A DNA stretch of 64,000 nucleotides from Acidobacteriota bacterium (GCA_029263315.1 JAJCXR010000047.1:62001-126000); one strand, 5' to 3'. Counted from the stretch's first letter, positions 41,515 to 50,840 are shown. Notes: a model not told the origin generated them from the letters alone. Translations and numbers: made by a program.

Positions 41515-42414
41515 ATGGGGTCTCCAAGGCTCGATCATGGCTCGACACTGAAAGAGAGATTGCGAACGGTGGATCGCCAGGAACAACAACGGGCTAATCT
41601 CCGCAAGGCGGAAGAGATGCTGACGGGCTATATTCAGCAGCGCAAGAAACAGCTCGCCGAGCTGGCGTTGTCGACTCTCCTGGAAATCGCTCCCAATCAC
41701 CCACGACGCCGTGAGTACGAAATCTGGGTGCGGGACCTCGATGGGGAGCTGGTGCAGCAACAGCGCATCGACGAGAAGTTGCGTCTCGGCAGGCAGGCCT
41801 TGCGCCAAGGTGATCTGGCGGCGGCGTCCCGGCATCTCGAGGCCCTGCGCAAGGTCGATCCCATGGCCCGGGCCACCGAAGAGCTCGCTTTCGAGATCGA
41901 CGCGGCGCGGCAGGGAGAAGCCGAGAGCGCCGATATCCGCCGCCACAAGGAGACCGTCGAAGCGCTCATTGGCCGAGGTGCTTTTGTAGAGGCCGAACGG
42001 GGTCTGCTCGACCTCAGCAAGCTCGATGTGCCCAAGGTCAGCATCGACTTCTTGCGCAAGCGATTGGCCGAGGCGCAGTCCCGTAGCCAGGACGAGGTCG
42101 ACGCCCAGAGCATTATTCGCAACCTGGAAAGGCAGCTACAGGCCCACGACTGGCAAGCCGCCAGGGAGACGGCCCATGACTATGGCGAGCGCTTCCCCAC
42201 CAGCACCCGTGCCGCCGAGCTGTTCAATCGGGTGGCCGAAGAAGAGGCTAGGGAGCGGCGTAAGCTGTCGATCCAACAGGGCGTGCAGACCTTGGAGGGT
42301 TTCATCGCCCAAGGTCGAAAGCACGAGGCGGCCTTGGCCCTCAAGCTTCTACAAAATCTGAAGATCGACGCCGAGCAACTGGCTCGCCTCGAGCAACAAG
42401 TCGAGGCCCTCTGA
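41515..42414 (+). CDS. Helical-repeat (TPR-like) hypothetical protein
   Basis: A 299-aa, almost wholly helical, charged protein with no signal peptide. Repeated 34-38-residue units resemble degenerate TPRs (GRQALRQGDLAAASRHLEAL and LIGRGAFVEAERGLLDLSKL are two). Heptad-like stretches near both ends suggest coiled coil. No enzymatic motif is visible. The ATG at 41515 has no strong ribosome site. It follows the kinase gene on the same strand by 116 bases and may be a scaffold, but no partner is evident. Confidence 0.68.
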   Translation: MGSPRLDHGSTLKERLRTVDRQEQQRANLRKAEEMLTGYIQQRKKQLAELALSTLLEIAPNHPRRREYEIWVRDLDGELVQQQRIDEKLRLGRQALRQGDLAAASRHLEALRKVDPMARATEELAFEIDAARQGEAESADIRRHKETVEALIGRGAFVEAERGLLDLSKLDVPKVSIDFLRKRLAEAQSRSQDEVDAQSIIRNLERQLQAHDWQAARETAHDYGERFPTSTRAAELFNRVAEEEARERRKLSIQQGVQTLEGFIAQGRKHEAALALKLLQNLKIDAEQLARLEQQVEAL

Positions 42415-42525
42415 GGTCGCGCACCCGTTTTCATCGTTCCATCTGGAATCCGCCGCCGCGGTGCTGTCCCACCGAGTGCGAGTGACTCCTTACCGATACA
42501 TTTCAAACAACTCGGACGTCCTCGA

Positions 42526-44577
42526 ATGAAGAACCCCCTGCTTCACTATGCCTACATGAAACTGGCGCGGGATCTCGATACCCGCTTCACCTTGATGCTC
42601 AAGACCGGGCGGCTGTCGAAGTGGTACAGCCAAATCGGCGGTGAGGCGACGACCGTGGCCGCCGGTTTAGCGCTGGAGCGCGGTGACGTATTGTGCACCC
42701 TGCACCGCGATCTGGGCGCTATCTTGCCGGTCTACTTGGATCCGGCGCAGGCCTTTCCGGATTTTGGATTTGGTGAGCCGGATGCGCGACGTCCCCAGCC
42801 ACAGGACCTCTTGTACCGCCTCTGCTGCCAGCTGCTCGGTCGGGGCGACGGCTTCTCCAATGGCGTCGAACGCTCGTTCCATTACGCCTACATGGACGAA
42901 GACGCCGGCATTCGCCATATCGGCATGATCAGCCATCTGGGGGCGATGATCCCGGTGGCCGCAGGGGCCGCCTTCGCCCTCAAGCAGTCCGGCAGTGACC
43001 GCGTGGCGATCAACTTCATTGGTGACGGGGGAACTTCCACCGGTGATTTCCACGAGGGTCTCAACATGGCGGCGGTGTGGAAGTTACCGCTGATCCTGGT
43101 CATCGAGAACAATCGTTATGCCTTCTCGACCCCCACCTCGTCGCAGTATGCGGCGGCCCAGCTCAGTGACCGTGGCATCGGCTACGGCGTGGCGGCGGAA
43201 ACCGTCGACGGCAACGATCCGGCGGCGGTCGATGCGGCCATTCGCCGAGCCATTGAGCGGGCTCGCCGTGGCGACGGCCCTACCCTCATCGAGGCGATGC
43301 TGGGACGCATGCGCGGACACAGCGAGGGGGACGATTCGCTGAAGGTGGTTCCCGAGGACGAGCTGGACCAGTACATGGCCGATGACCCGGTTCCCGCTTT
43401 TGCCCAGCGCCTGAAGTACCGGGGGGTGCTCGACGACGACACCCATGGGCGGCTCAACGGGGTCATCTCGGAGCTCATCGAAAGCTGTATCGAGCGTGCT
43501 GCCGGCTCGCCGGAGGCGGTGCCGGAGACGGCCATGCGTCCTGCCCTGGCGCCCTTGCCTGAGGATTTGACCCGCGCCCTCGCCGAGCCGGCATCGGCCC
43601 GACAAGATGACGAGGAAACCTTCGTCGAAGGCATTCATCAAGCGTTGCTGGAAGAGATGGAACGCGACGAGAGCGTGGTCCTGATGGGTCAGGACATCGG
43701 CGTTTTCGAGGGCGCATTTCGCATTACCCGGGGCCTGCACCAGCGCTGGCCGGAGCGGGTGCTAGATACGCCGATCGCCGAGAGCGGCACCCTGGGCATC
43801 GCCGCCGGCGCAGCCCTCTTGGGCTATCGGCCGGTGGTGGAAATGCAGTTTGGCGACTTCATCACCTGCGGTTTCAACCAGGTGGTCAATTTGATTGCCA
43901 AGCTCTTCTATCGTTGGCAAATGCCTTGTCCGATGGTGATCCGGCTGCCGGCCGGAGGTGGTGTTGGCGCCGGACCGTTCCATTCCCAGAATCCGGAGGC
44001 CTGGTTCGCCCACGTGGCGGGTCTCAAGGTGGTGTGCCCGGCCACGGCGGAGGACGCCAAGGCGTTGCTCAAGGCGGCCATCCGGGATCCCAACCCGGTC
44101 ATCTTTTGCGAGCACAAATTTCTCTACCGTCGTCAGAAGGCCAGGTTGCCCACCGCCGATGTGGTCTTCCCCCTGGGGCAAGCGCAAGTGCTTCGTGCGG
44201 GCTCGGATCTGAGCTTGATCGCCTATGGCGCCAGCACTTGGACGGCCATGGAGGCAGCGGAAGAGCTGGCCAAGGAGGGCATCGAGGCGGAAGTGGTGGA
44301 CCTGCGAACCCTCGTCCCCTTCGACGAAGAGACGGTCTTGGCTTCGGTGCAAAAGACCGGCCGTGCGGTGATCGTCCACGAGGCACAGCGTACGGGAGGT
44401 TTCGGCGGCGAAGTGGCGGCCCGCATCGCCGATGGTGCCTTTTCTTGGCTCGACGCGCCGGTCAAGCGGGTGGCCTACGAAGACCGGGCCTCTCCCTTCG
44501 CCAAGCGGCTCGAGAAGGTTCTGCTGCCCGGTGTCGACAAGGTCCTGGCGGCGGCCCGGGAGACCTTGGACTACTAA
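42526..44577 (+). CDS. 2-oxoacid dehydrogenase E1, fused alpha and beta subunits
   Basis: A 683-aa thiamine-diphosphate enzyme. The first half is E1 alpha: QIGGEATTVAAGLALERGD, then GDGGTSTGDFHEGLNMAAVW, the ThDP/Mg motif. The second half is E1 beta from about residue 365: QALLEEMERDESVVLMGQDI, GVFEGAFRITRGL and QFGDFITCGFNQVVN. E1 decarboxylates a 2-oxoacid and passes the acyl group to lipoyl-E2. The fusion and sequence style suggest the branched-chain or a broad-specificity enzyme rather than classical pyruvate dehydrogenase; this is inference. No E2 or E3 gene is adjacent, so it depends on subunits encoded elsewhere. Confidence 0.92.
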   Translation: MKNPLLHYAYMKLARDLDTRFTLMLKTGRLSKWYSQIGGEATTVAAGLALERGDVLCTLHRDLGAILPVYLDPAQAFPDFGFGEPDARRPQPQDLLYRLCCQLLGRGDGFSNGVERSFHYAYMDEDAGIRHIGMISHLGAMIPVAAGAAFALKQSGSDRVAINFIGDGGTSTGDFHEGLNMAAVWKLPLILVIENNRYAFSTPTSSQYAAAQLSDRGIGYGVAAETVDGNDPAAVDAAIRRAIERARRGDGPTLIEAMLGRMRGHSEGDDSLKVVPEDELDQYMADDPVPAFAQRLKYRGVLDDDTHGRLNGVISELIESCIERAAGSPEAVPETAMRPALAPLPEDLTRALAEPASARQDDEETFVEGIHQALLEEMERDESVVLMGQDIGVFEGAFRITRGLHQRWPERVLDTPIAESGTLGIAAGAALLGYRPVVEMQFGDFITCGFNQVVNLIAKLFYRWQMPCPMVIRLPAGGGVGAGPFHSQNPEAWFAHVAGLKVVCPATAEDAKALLKAAIRDPNPVIFCEHKFLYRRQKARLPTADVVFPLGQAQVLRAGSDLSLIAYGASTWTAMEAAEELAKEGIEAEVVDLRTLVPFDEETVLASVQKTGRAVIVHEAQRTGGFGGEVAARIADGAFSWLDAPVKRVAYEDRASPFAKRLEKVLLPGVDKVLAAARETLDY

Positions 44578-44594
44578 CTCGCAGCGATAGCCGA

Positions 44595-46553
44595 CTAACG
44601 TGCAGCGATGCTGGCCGGTGGCGGATCGTCGAGGCTATTCTGGCCATAGTAGGAGAGCAGGCCATCGACGATGGCTTCCGCCACCTTCTGACGAAAGGCT
44701 CGGGTCTGTAGGAGCTGGCGGTCTTCGCTGTTGTTGAGGTTACAGACTTCGAGCAACAGCTTGGCGGGAACCGCGTTGTAGCGCACCACCGCCGGCACCC
44801 AAGGACGGCAGCGCCGACAACGGATGACGCGGTCGCGGATCGGCTTGTGATGATGGATGCCCAAACCTTTGTGTTTGAAGCTGTTGAGCAAGTGATTGGC
44901 CAGTTGTAGTGAGAGCCCTTCACTGCGCGTTCTTTCTTTGTAGGTGAAGCTGACCCGCGGGCGTTCTTTCACTTCTTTGCGTTGGCTGTACTCGCCGCCG
45001 CTCTTACCGTACTCACCCTGGGTCAGGCTGGCGGCTGGAATGTAGGCCATCATGCCGCGGTGGGAGGTGGGTAGGGAATCGGCGTGGAGCGACAGGAACA
45101 CCGTCTTGGCGGGGTCGCTGCTCCTGGAGACGGCTTTGCGGTGGTGGCTGTTGGCCAAGTACCAGCGCAGATTGGCTCCCACTCTGGCATCGACGATGGG
45201 ATAGGACGGGTTGGTCAGCACGGCATGACCTCGCGACTTCGGCAACTGGTCGCGGTCGATGATCTCGAAACGATCGCCGTCGCGGGTGGTGGGCACCACC
45301 TGGGCGCTGGTCTTCTCTTCCAGCAGCTTCTTGACCCGGAGCATGATGTCGTAGACGTAGACGCTTTCCCAAACGCCGCCGGGAGACACCCCGGGGTCGC
45401 TGCCACCGTGGCCGGCATCGAGAACGACGGTGATGCCCTCCAACCTGGAGGCGCGGACCGTGTTGCTGTACTTCTGGCGCTCGGTCTTTTCTTGCTCGTA
45501 GGTGACGCGGCGCGGATCCCCGGCCGGCAAATAGTCCGGGAGCAGCAAGTCGAAGGGCACTTGGATTGCCCGGCCCACTGGAATGTCGGTGACATCCTTG
45601 ATGCCGTTGAGATCCGCCAGCTCAGCGGCGATTTTGTGCACATCCTCGGCAAAGATGGCACCGGTAAAACGAACGACCACCGCCGAGTAAAGGGCTTCGC
45701 CTTTTTGCAAATAATAGACAGCGTGACTGCCTTCGTCCCGGATTACGTAGTCGAGGGCCGGCAGCTCATGACGGAATACCGGCAACAGAAGATCGGCCGG
45801 GACGACGACTGTTTGTCCGCCCTGGAGACCGTCGTCGGTCATGTTGTTGGCCTCGCGGATGCGAGCGAAGTTCTTGCCGTCGCCGGTGAACCATTCCGAT
45901 AGCCGCCATAGGCTCGGGGTATGGGGTGGAGGAAGCACCGTGTGCTCGCGACCGTTGGAGACGGTGCGATCGTTGGGGAAGAGAGCGTCGGCAATGCGGA
46001 GCTGAAGATCTTCCTTCAAGACGCTGAAGGGAACTTTGTAACGAACACCTGCCAGCAGGCGCCTTGGTTTGCCGTTCAGCCGAGAGATCAGGTGGACGGT
46101 ATTGGTGTCTCCGGTGAGGCGTCTAGCAAAGCCGTAGAGCCCTTCCCCCCTAAGCGGAGTCGCCTCCACATAGAGATACTGCTGGCCGTCGAGGGAGGCC
46201 ACTAAACCGTCGTCGAGGCGAACCCGCAGGGTCGCAGCTTGGGCGACGCCGGCCAGTGTGGCGAGGAGCAACATGAAGCAGAGGACGTGCTGTGCCGAGG
46301 CTCGCCGATATTTCGTCGTAGCCGGCCCGCCCTCGTGCCGCGAAGTTTCAGTCAGCGATCGACTCCACAAATCCTTGATCCACCTGCCAATGGATGGCGT
46401 TCTTCGACAGCCTTGTCCAGTTCGAGAATGCCTTTTCAGCCCGTTGTCCGTCCGCGGCCGCCCTGCAAGCGGGGACTCCGCCGCCCTCTCGACGGTGACC
46501 GCACGCTGTCGCGGAGCCGGACCAATAACCTGGCGCCGCGGGCGCGACGCCAT
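44595..46553 (-). CDS. LysM-containing N-acetylmuramoyl-L-alanine amidase (Amidase_3)
   Basis: An exported cell-wall hydrolase. The C-terminal 260 residues form a zinc amidase: LDAGHGGSDPG (His), GGVWESVYV (Glu), FLSLHADS (His) and LLEVCNLNN (catalytic Glu). Upstream is a LysM-like unit (SLWRLSEWFTGDGKNFARI) and other beta domains. The signal peptide is clear (LCFMLLLATLAGVAQA), but the start is not: the ATG at 46553 gives an unusually long 95-residue N-region, while a TTG shortly before the hydrophobic core is an alternative without a ribosome site. It lies just downstream of pilT on the same strand. Amidases of this type cleave the stem peptide from muramic acid during division or envelope remodelling. 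Confidence 0.88.
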   Translation of the reverse strand: MASRPRRQVIGPAPRQRAVTVERAAESPLAGRPRTDNGLKRHSRTGQGCRRTPSIGRWIKDLWSRSLTETSRHEGGPATTKYRRASAQHVLCFMLLLATLAGVAQAATLRVRLDDGLVASLDGQQYLYVEATPLRGEGLYGFARRLTGDTNTVHLISRLNGKPRRLLAGVRYKVPFSVLKEDLQLRIADALFPNDRTVSNGREHTVLPPPHTPSLWRLSEWFTGDGKNFARIREANNMTDDGLQGGQTVVVPADLLLPVFRHELPALDYVIRDEGSHAVYYLQKGEALYSAVVVRFTGAIFAEDVHKIAAELADLNGIKDVTDIPVGRAIQVPFDLLLPDYLPAGDPRRVTYEQEKTERQKYSNTVRASRLEGITVVLDAGHGGSDPGVSPGGVWESVYVYDIMLRVKKLLEEKTSAQVVPTTRDGDRFEIIDRDQLPKSRGHAVLTNPSYPIVDARVGANLRWYLANSHHRKAVSRSSDPAKTVFLSLHADSLPTSHRGMMAYIPAASLTQGEYGKSGGEYSQRKEVKERPRVSFTYKERTRSEGLSLQLANHLLNSFKHKGLGIHHHKPIRDRVIRCRRCRPWVPAVVRYNAVPAKLLLEVCNLNNSEDRQLLQTRAFRQKVAEAIVDGLLSYYGQNSLDDPPPASIAAR

Positions 46554-46608
46554 AGTAACAGGCTGAAGAGTATAGATGGTTGGGTATGGAAGGCGCGGCC
46601 GATGGGCC

Positions 46609-48045
46609 TCAGCGGAAGATGCCCGATTTCTTTTCGTGGCCACCACCGCTACCACCCGCCAAGCGCTGGTTGAGCTCACGAATGCGGTCCATGAGCTTGT
46701 CGATCTTTTGCTGGGCTTCATCGCGCAGGCGTCCGTAATCGGCCCGCATGCGTTCCGCTTCTTGTTTCATTTCGTCGATGCGTCCTTGCAGATCCTGCAT
46801 TTGCCGATCGCGATCTTCCACCGTGGCTTGCACGCTCTGCAAATGCTCGTCCTTTTCAGCCAACCGCAAGGTCATCTTCTCTTCTTGTTCTTCGTAGAGC
46901 TTGCGGAATTGCATGAGCTCTTGGATCTCGGCAAAGTCTGAAGTCGCCATATCCTCTCCTTGCTCCAAATTTGGGAACATTTTCCTCAGCTTCAGGGAAA
47001 GATCCTCGGGATCGCTCGAGTTGTCCATGGCTTCTTTGTAGGTGATCGTATTGTGGACCAACAAAGACAGCAGAGACTGATTCATCGTCTGCATGCGGAA
47101 GAAACCGACTGACGATTCGATTTCTTCGTGCATTTCGGTCGTCTGGCCCTTCTCGATCGATTTGCTGATCTTGGGCGAATTGCGCATGATCTCGAGAGCC
47201 GCAACCCGACCTTTGCCGTCCCGTCGTTCTACCAGCTTCATCGACACCACGGCATGGAGGACTTGCGCCAGTTGGGCGCGAATCTGGCCTTGCTGATCGG
47301 CCGGAAAAGAGTCGAGGATGCGGTCGACGGTTTGCGGGGCCGTGTTGGTGTGCAGGGTCGAGAAGACGAGATGACCCGTCTCGGCGGCGGTGATGACTGT
47401 CTGGATGGTTTCCGGATCCCGCATCTCGCCGACCATGATGACATCCGGGTCTTGGCGCATGGCATTGCGCAGGGCTTCGGAAAAGCTGATGGTATCGGTG
47501 CCGAGCTCGCGCTGGGAGATGGAGGCCATGTCGTCACCGAAAAGGAATTCCATCGGGTCTTCGATGGTGATGACGTGCACCGGTCGAGTCCGGGTGATGT
47601 ACTTGATCAAGGCGGCCAGAGATGTGGATTTACCGCTGCCGGTGGGTCCGGTGACGAGCACCAAACCCATGGGCACGTTGCAGAATTCGAGCAGCACCTT
47701 GGGCAGGTCGAGATCCTCTACCGATTTGATCTCGAAGGGCACACGCCGAAACACCGCGGCCAAATGCCCCCGTTGCATGTAGATGTTGCCGCGAAAGCGA
47801 GCCACACCCCGAACGCCATAGGCGATGTCGACGGACATCTTTTCGTCGAGCTTGCGCTGCTGAGGTGGTGTCAGGTTCAACCCGGACACCATGGCTTTCA
47901 TCTCGTCGAGGCTCAGGGGGTCGATCTTAAGAGGTAGCAAACGGCCGTTGAGACGCAGCAAGGGGGGGCGCCCAGTCTTCAAATGAAGATCTGAGGCACC
48001 TTGCTTGGTCATGACCGTCAAGAGTTGATCGAGATCCATCGCCAT
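46609..48045 (-). CDS. pilT: Type IV pilus retraction ATPase PilT with coiled-coil tail
   Basis: A 478-aa protein. Residues 1-360 match PilT: ASDLHLKTGRPP, Walker A GPTGSGKST (133-141), Asp box and Walker B region (DPDVIMVGEMRDPET), His box (GHLVFSTLHTNTA) and the C-terminal AIRNLIREA-like region replaced by NQSLLSLLVHNTITYKEAM. It powers pilus retraction at the inner membrane as a hexamer. Usual PilT is 340-375 aa; here about 115 extra residues form a long charged coiled coil (LRLAEKDEHLQSVQATVEDR is one stretch) ending in a Gly/His-rich GGSGGGHEKKSGIFR tip. The ATG at 48045 lacks a strong ribosome site. Confidence 0.94.
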   Translation of the reverse strand: MAMDLDQLLTVMTKQGASDLHLKTGRPPLLRLNGRLLPLKIDPLSLDEMKAMVSGLNLTPPQQRKLDEKMSVDIAYGVRGVARFRGNIYMQRGHLAAVFRRVPFEIKSVEDLDLPKVLLEFCNVPMGLVLVTGPTGSGKSTSLAALIKYITRTRPVHVITIEDPMEFLFGDDMASISQRELGTDTISFSEALRNAMRQDPDVIMVGEMRDPETIQTVITAAETGHLVFSTLHTNTAPQTVDRILDSFPADQQGQIRAQLAQVLHAVVSMKLVERRDGKGRVAALEIMRNSPKISKSIEKGQTTEMHEEIESSVGFFRMQTMNQSLLSLLVHNTITYKEAMDNSSDPEDLSLKLRKMFPNLEQGEDMATSDFAEIQELMQFRKLYEEQEEKMTLRLAEKDEHLQSVQATVEDRDRQMQDLQGRIDEMKQEAERMRADYGRLRDEAQQKIDKLMDRIRELNQRLAGGSGGGHEKKSGIFR

Positions 48046-48336
48046 ATCAGGGTCGCCCTTAGGTCGTCAGTGACTCGAATCGGCTCAGGGAGTGGGTTCT
48101 GAACCAGGACCTTCGACTCCTTCGGCCGCCGCGGGAAGACCATAACCCAATTCGAGGGCCCGCAGTTTAGCAGTGCCCCGAAAGACTTGGCTAGCGGGAG
48201 TCGCGCCGGAAACGATGAAGATTCTGCGAAGGGAAGAAGTCGACGGACAAAGGAAAGGTGCAGAGCAATAGAGTGAATCGTCCTGCGAGTCGCCCTGTGA
48301 GTCGGCGAGTGGGTCCCGACAGGGGCCCGCTAGCCG
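48046..48336. other. Intergenic region between lexA and pilT
   Basis: About 290 bases between two minus-strand genes. No coding frame, tRNA or clear promoter is visible. A GGGTCCCGACAGGGGCCC segment (near 48312-48330) just after the lexA stop has short complementary arms and may aid termination. Confidence 0.4.
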
Positions 48337-49110
48337 CTAAAACTTGCGCATCAAGCCGACGACCACCCCTTGCACCTTGACGTCCCGTGCCGAGACCCGA
48401 ATGGGTTGCATCTCGGAGTTGGCCGGTTGCAGGCGGACCAAGCGACCTTCCGGGTAGAAGCGTTTGAGGGTCGCTTCGCCGGCCACCAGAGCCACCACCA
48501 TCTCCCCCGGCCGCGCTTGCTCGCGACGCAGGATGATCACTAGGTCGCCGTCGTGGATACCCTCCTGGATCATCGATTCACCGGCCACCCTCAGCACGTA
48601 GTGATCACTGGATTGGCCGTCGAAGAGATGACTCGGCACCGTCAGGTTCTCTGGATCGGGAAAGGTCTCGATGGGTTGGCCCGCGGCAATGATTCCCAGG
48701 AAAGGCACCTCGGAGACGCTGGTCAGTTGAGTCCCCGGAATGGCTCGCACCAGCTCCAGACCACGCTTTTGGTTCCAGTCCCTCTGTAAATACCCCTTCT
48801 CCTGCAGCAGCTTGAGATGCTTGTAAACGGTGCCGAAGGAGGAGTAGCCGAATTCTTCGCGGATCTCACGGTGGGTTGGAGAGATACCGTTCTGCTGTTG
48901 GTATTCGGCGATGAACTCGAGAATCGCTTTCTGGCGCTCGGTGAGGTAGGACGCCCTGCGACCGCCACCCTTCTTCGCGATACGCTGGGGTCCGGTGCCT
49001 TTGGCTACCGCGGTCTTGGGTGCCGCGGTCTTGGGGGGGGGCGCGGTCTCTTGCGAGGCTGGGGGTTGGCCTGAGGGGGTGTCGGGATCGCCTGTTTTCT
49101 TTTCGCTCAT
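48337..49110 (-). CDS. lexA: LexA repressor with long N-terminal extension
   Basis: A 257-aa protein started at the ATG at 49110, with GGTGA upstream. The winged-helix DNA-binding domain begins only near residue 54 (YLTERQKAILEFIAEYQQQ) and has FGYSSFGTVYKHLKLLQEKG. The cleavage site is Ala143-Gly144 in IIAAGQPIE; the catalytic dyad is Ser179 (AGESMIQEG) and Lys216 (EATLKRF). All autocleavage residues are intact, so RecA-induced derepression is expected. The first 53 residues are a Pro/Ala/Lys-rich disordered tail absent from typical 200-aa LexA. A clear promoter (49211-49239) and tandem repeats lie upstream. Confidence 0.95.
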   Translation of the reverse strand: MSEKKTGDPDTPSGQPPASQETAPPPKTAAPKTAVAKGTGPQRIAKKGGGRRASYLTERQKAILEFIAEYQQQNGISPTHREIREEFGYSSFGTVYKHLKLLQEKGYLQRDWNQKRGLELVRAIPGTQLTSVSEVPFLGIIAAGQPIETFPDPENLTVPSHLFDGQSSDHYVLRVAGESMIQEGIHDGDLVIILRREQARPGEMVVALVAGEATLKRFYPEGRLVRLQPANSEMQPIRVSARDVKVQGVVVGLMRKF

Positions 49111-49161
49111 GCCGTCACCGTTGGAGTAAGATTTCTTGGGTAAGGGCGAGGCCTTGTTGGA

Positions 49162-49201
49162 TCGCCGCAAGTCTGGCCGCCGCAAGTCTGGCCGCCGCAA
49201 A
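49162..49201. repeat. 15-bp tandem repeat in the lexA leader
   Basis: The unit CCGCCGCAAGTCTGG occurs at 49162-49176 (one mismatch) and 49177-49191, followed by a partial third copy to about 49201. The array begins within a few bases of the predicted lexA transcription start (near 49204), a position where an operator or leader structure could act. Confidence 0.85.
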
Positions 49202-49210
49202 GACAGTGGA

Positions 49211-49239
49211 ATTCTAGGCGGAAGTTGAGCGTAAGTCAA
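49211..49239 (-). promoter_or_regulatory. Sigma-70-like promoter of lexA
   Basis: On the minus strand TTGACT (49234-49239) and TAGAAT (49211-49216) are separated by 17 bases. Transcription would start near 49204, giving a leader of about 94 bases to the ATG. Confidence 0.7.
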
Positions 49240-49252
49240 GGGCGGCTATGCC

Positions 49253-49282
49253 TTGACACCCCCATGGGGGGCTCACTACACT
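49253..49282 (+). promoter_or_regulatory. Sigma-70-like promoter of the M16 operon with palindromic spacer
   Basis: TTGACA (49253-49258) and TACACT (49277-49282) are 18 bases apart. The spacer begins with the perfect 12-bp palindrome CCCCCATGGGGG (49259-49270). The lexA -35 lies 13 bases away on the other strand, so the two promoters stand back to back. A bound regulator at the palindrome would block this promoter. Confidence 0.65.
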
Positions 49283-49472
49283 GACCTGCGGCGCCTAGCC
49301 AATGCCGACGTTTCCAATCACCAGCGCGAGTCAGTCCGTCGATCCGTTGTCAAAGCATCGGCGGGTAGCTCGGGATGTACCGCAACCTGACGGGCGGTCC
49401 GGGACGGCACTTCGGCTGGTGCCTCGGCCCCGATTGCACGTACCCCAAGCAGCAAATAGAAAGACCGATTTC

Positions 49473-50840
49473 ATGACTCTCGACTCTGGCGCGGCTCCCG
49501 CTCCGGCCCCTCCGACTTCCGACCGCCAAGGGGCCGTGGCTCGACGCTTGGCCTTCGAGCAACATACGCTGGACAATGGGCTGCGGGTCATCTTGCACCG
49601 CGATCCCACCTTGCCCTTGGTGGCGATCAACCTGTGGTACCACGTCGGCTCGAAGAACGAGCGACCTGGCCGTACGGGTTTTGCCCATCTCTTCGAGCAT
49701 CTGCTGTTTCAAGGCAGCCAGCATGTCGATACCAACGACCATTTCCGCCTGGTGCAGCAGGCCGGAGGCAACGCCAACGGCTCCACCTGGTTCGATCGCA
49801 CCACCTACCATGAAGTCTTACCCGCCAACCAGCTCGATCTAGGGTTGTGGCTGGAAGCCGACCGCATGGGATTCTTCTTGCCCGCCATCACTCAAGAGAA
49901 TCTGGACAACCAGCGGGAGGTGGTGATCAACGAACGGCGTCAGCGGATCGACAACCAGCCCTATGGGCGCGCCTTCGAGCGACTCCACGAGTTGCTCTAC
50001 GGGCCAGACCACCCCTACCGCTGGCCGGTGATCGGTTATGTCGAGGATTTGGAGAACGCCAGTCTCGAGGATGTGAGGGATTTCTTCTGCACCTTTTATG
50101 CACCCAACAACGCGGTGCTGACGCTGGCCGGCGACTTCGAGAACGGCGATGCTCTGCGCCGCGTCGAGCGCTACTTCGGCGATATTCCGGCCGCCCCTCC
50201 GGTGCCTCCGGTGGAGGCGCCGATGCCCCGCCTCGAAGGTGAGCTACGGGAAACTCAGCCGGACGATGTCAAGTTGCCGCGCATCTACATGGGTTTCCAT
50301 GCTCCACCGTTTGGCCACGACGACTGGTACGCAGCGGATCTCCTGGCCACCGTTTTGAGCGACGGAAAATCGAGCCTGTTGCATCACGACTTGGTCTATC
50401 AACGGCAACTGGCGCAGGATGTCAGCTGTTTTGTGCTGCCCACCGAAGAGGTGGCGACCTTCATCATCGCCGCCACCGTACGACCGGGCACCGAGTCGGC
50501 ATTCTTGGAGCAGGAAATCGATCTCCACTTGCGGCGCCTGGGCACCGAGATTCTGGCCCCTGAGCATCTCCACCGGTCGCTGAGTCAGTTGCTCACCAGT
50601 CACAACGGCCAGTTGCAGACCTTGGAGAGGAGAGCAGATCTGTTCTCCATGTTTGCCACGTACTGCGACGATCCCGACCGCGTCAACCGAGATCTGAGCA
50701 GCTACGATCGGTTGTCGGCGGAAGATCTTCAGCATTTCGCCGCCACGTACCTGGATCCCTCGCGACGCGTTGTCGTCACCGTCGTGCCTCGGGAAGAGGC
50801 CGCCTCGGGAGACGCGGCAGATTCTGGAGAGTCCCGATGA
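49473..50840 (+). CDS. M16 zinc peptidase, catalytic subunit
   Basis: A 455-aa protein. The ATG at 49473 is preferred, because the frame back to an ATG at 49302 has no domain character. The inverted zinc motif is present: HLFEHLLFQGS (HxxEH) with the third Glu expected about 75 residues on, in the NQREVVINERRQR region. VGSKNERPGRTGFAH and the second-half LPRIYMGFHAPPFGHDDW segments are family-typical. M16 peptidases cleave peptides in a chamber made by two halves. The absence of a signal peptide suggests the cytoplasm. The stop overlaps the next M16 gene by 4 bases. Confidence 0.92.
   Translation: MTLDSGAAPAPAPPTSDRQGAVARRLAFEQHTLDNGLRVILHRDPTLPLVAINLWYHVGSKNERPGRTGFAHLFEHLLFQGSQHVDTNDHFRLVQQAGGNANGSTWFDRTTYHEVLPANQLDLGLWLEADRMGFFLPAITQENLDNQREVVINERRQRIDNQPYGRAFERLHELLYGPDHPYRWPVIGYVEDLENASLEDVRDFFCTFYAPNNAVLTLAGDFENGDALRRVERYFGDIPAAPPVPPVEAPMPRLEGELRETQPDDVKLPRIYMGFHAPPFGHDDWYAADLLATVLSDGKSSLLHHDLVYQRQLAQDVSCFVLPTEEVATFIIAATVRPGTESAFLEQEIDLHLRRLGTEILAPEHLHRSLSQLLTSHNGQLQTLERRADLFSMFATYCDDPDRVNRDLSSYDRLSAEDLQHFAATYLDPSRRVVVTVVPREEAASGDAADSGESR

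Noticed and set aside
48046..48336. tRNA or small RNA gene between lexA and pilT
   Set aside because: No cloverleaf arms or TTCGA-type T-loop in the correct context were found.
49302..49472. Upstream ATG for the M16 peptidase
   Set aside because: The extra 57 residues are Arg/Pro-rich without family similarity; the ATG at 49473 is better placed.
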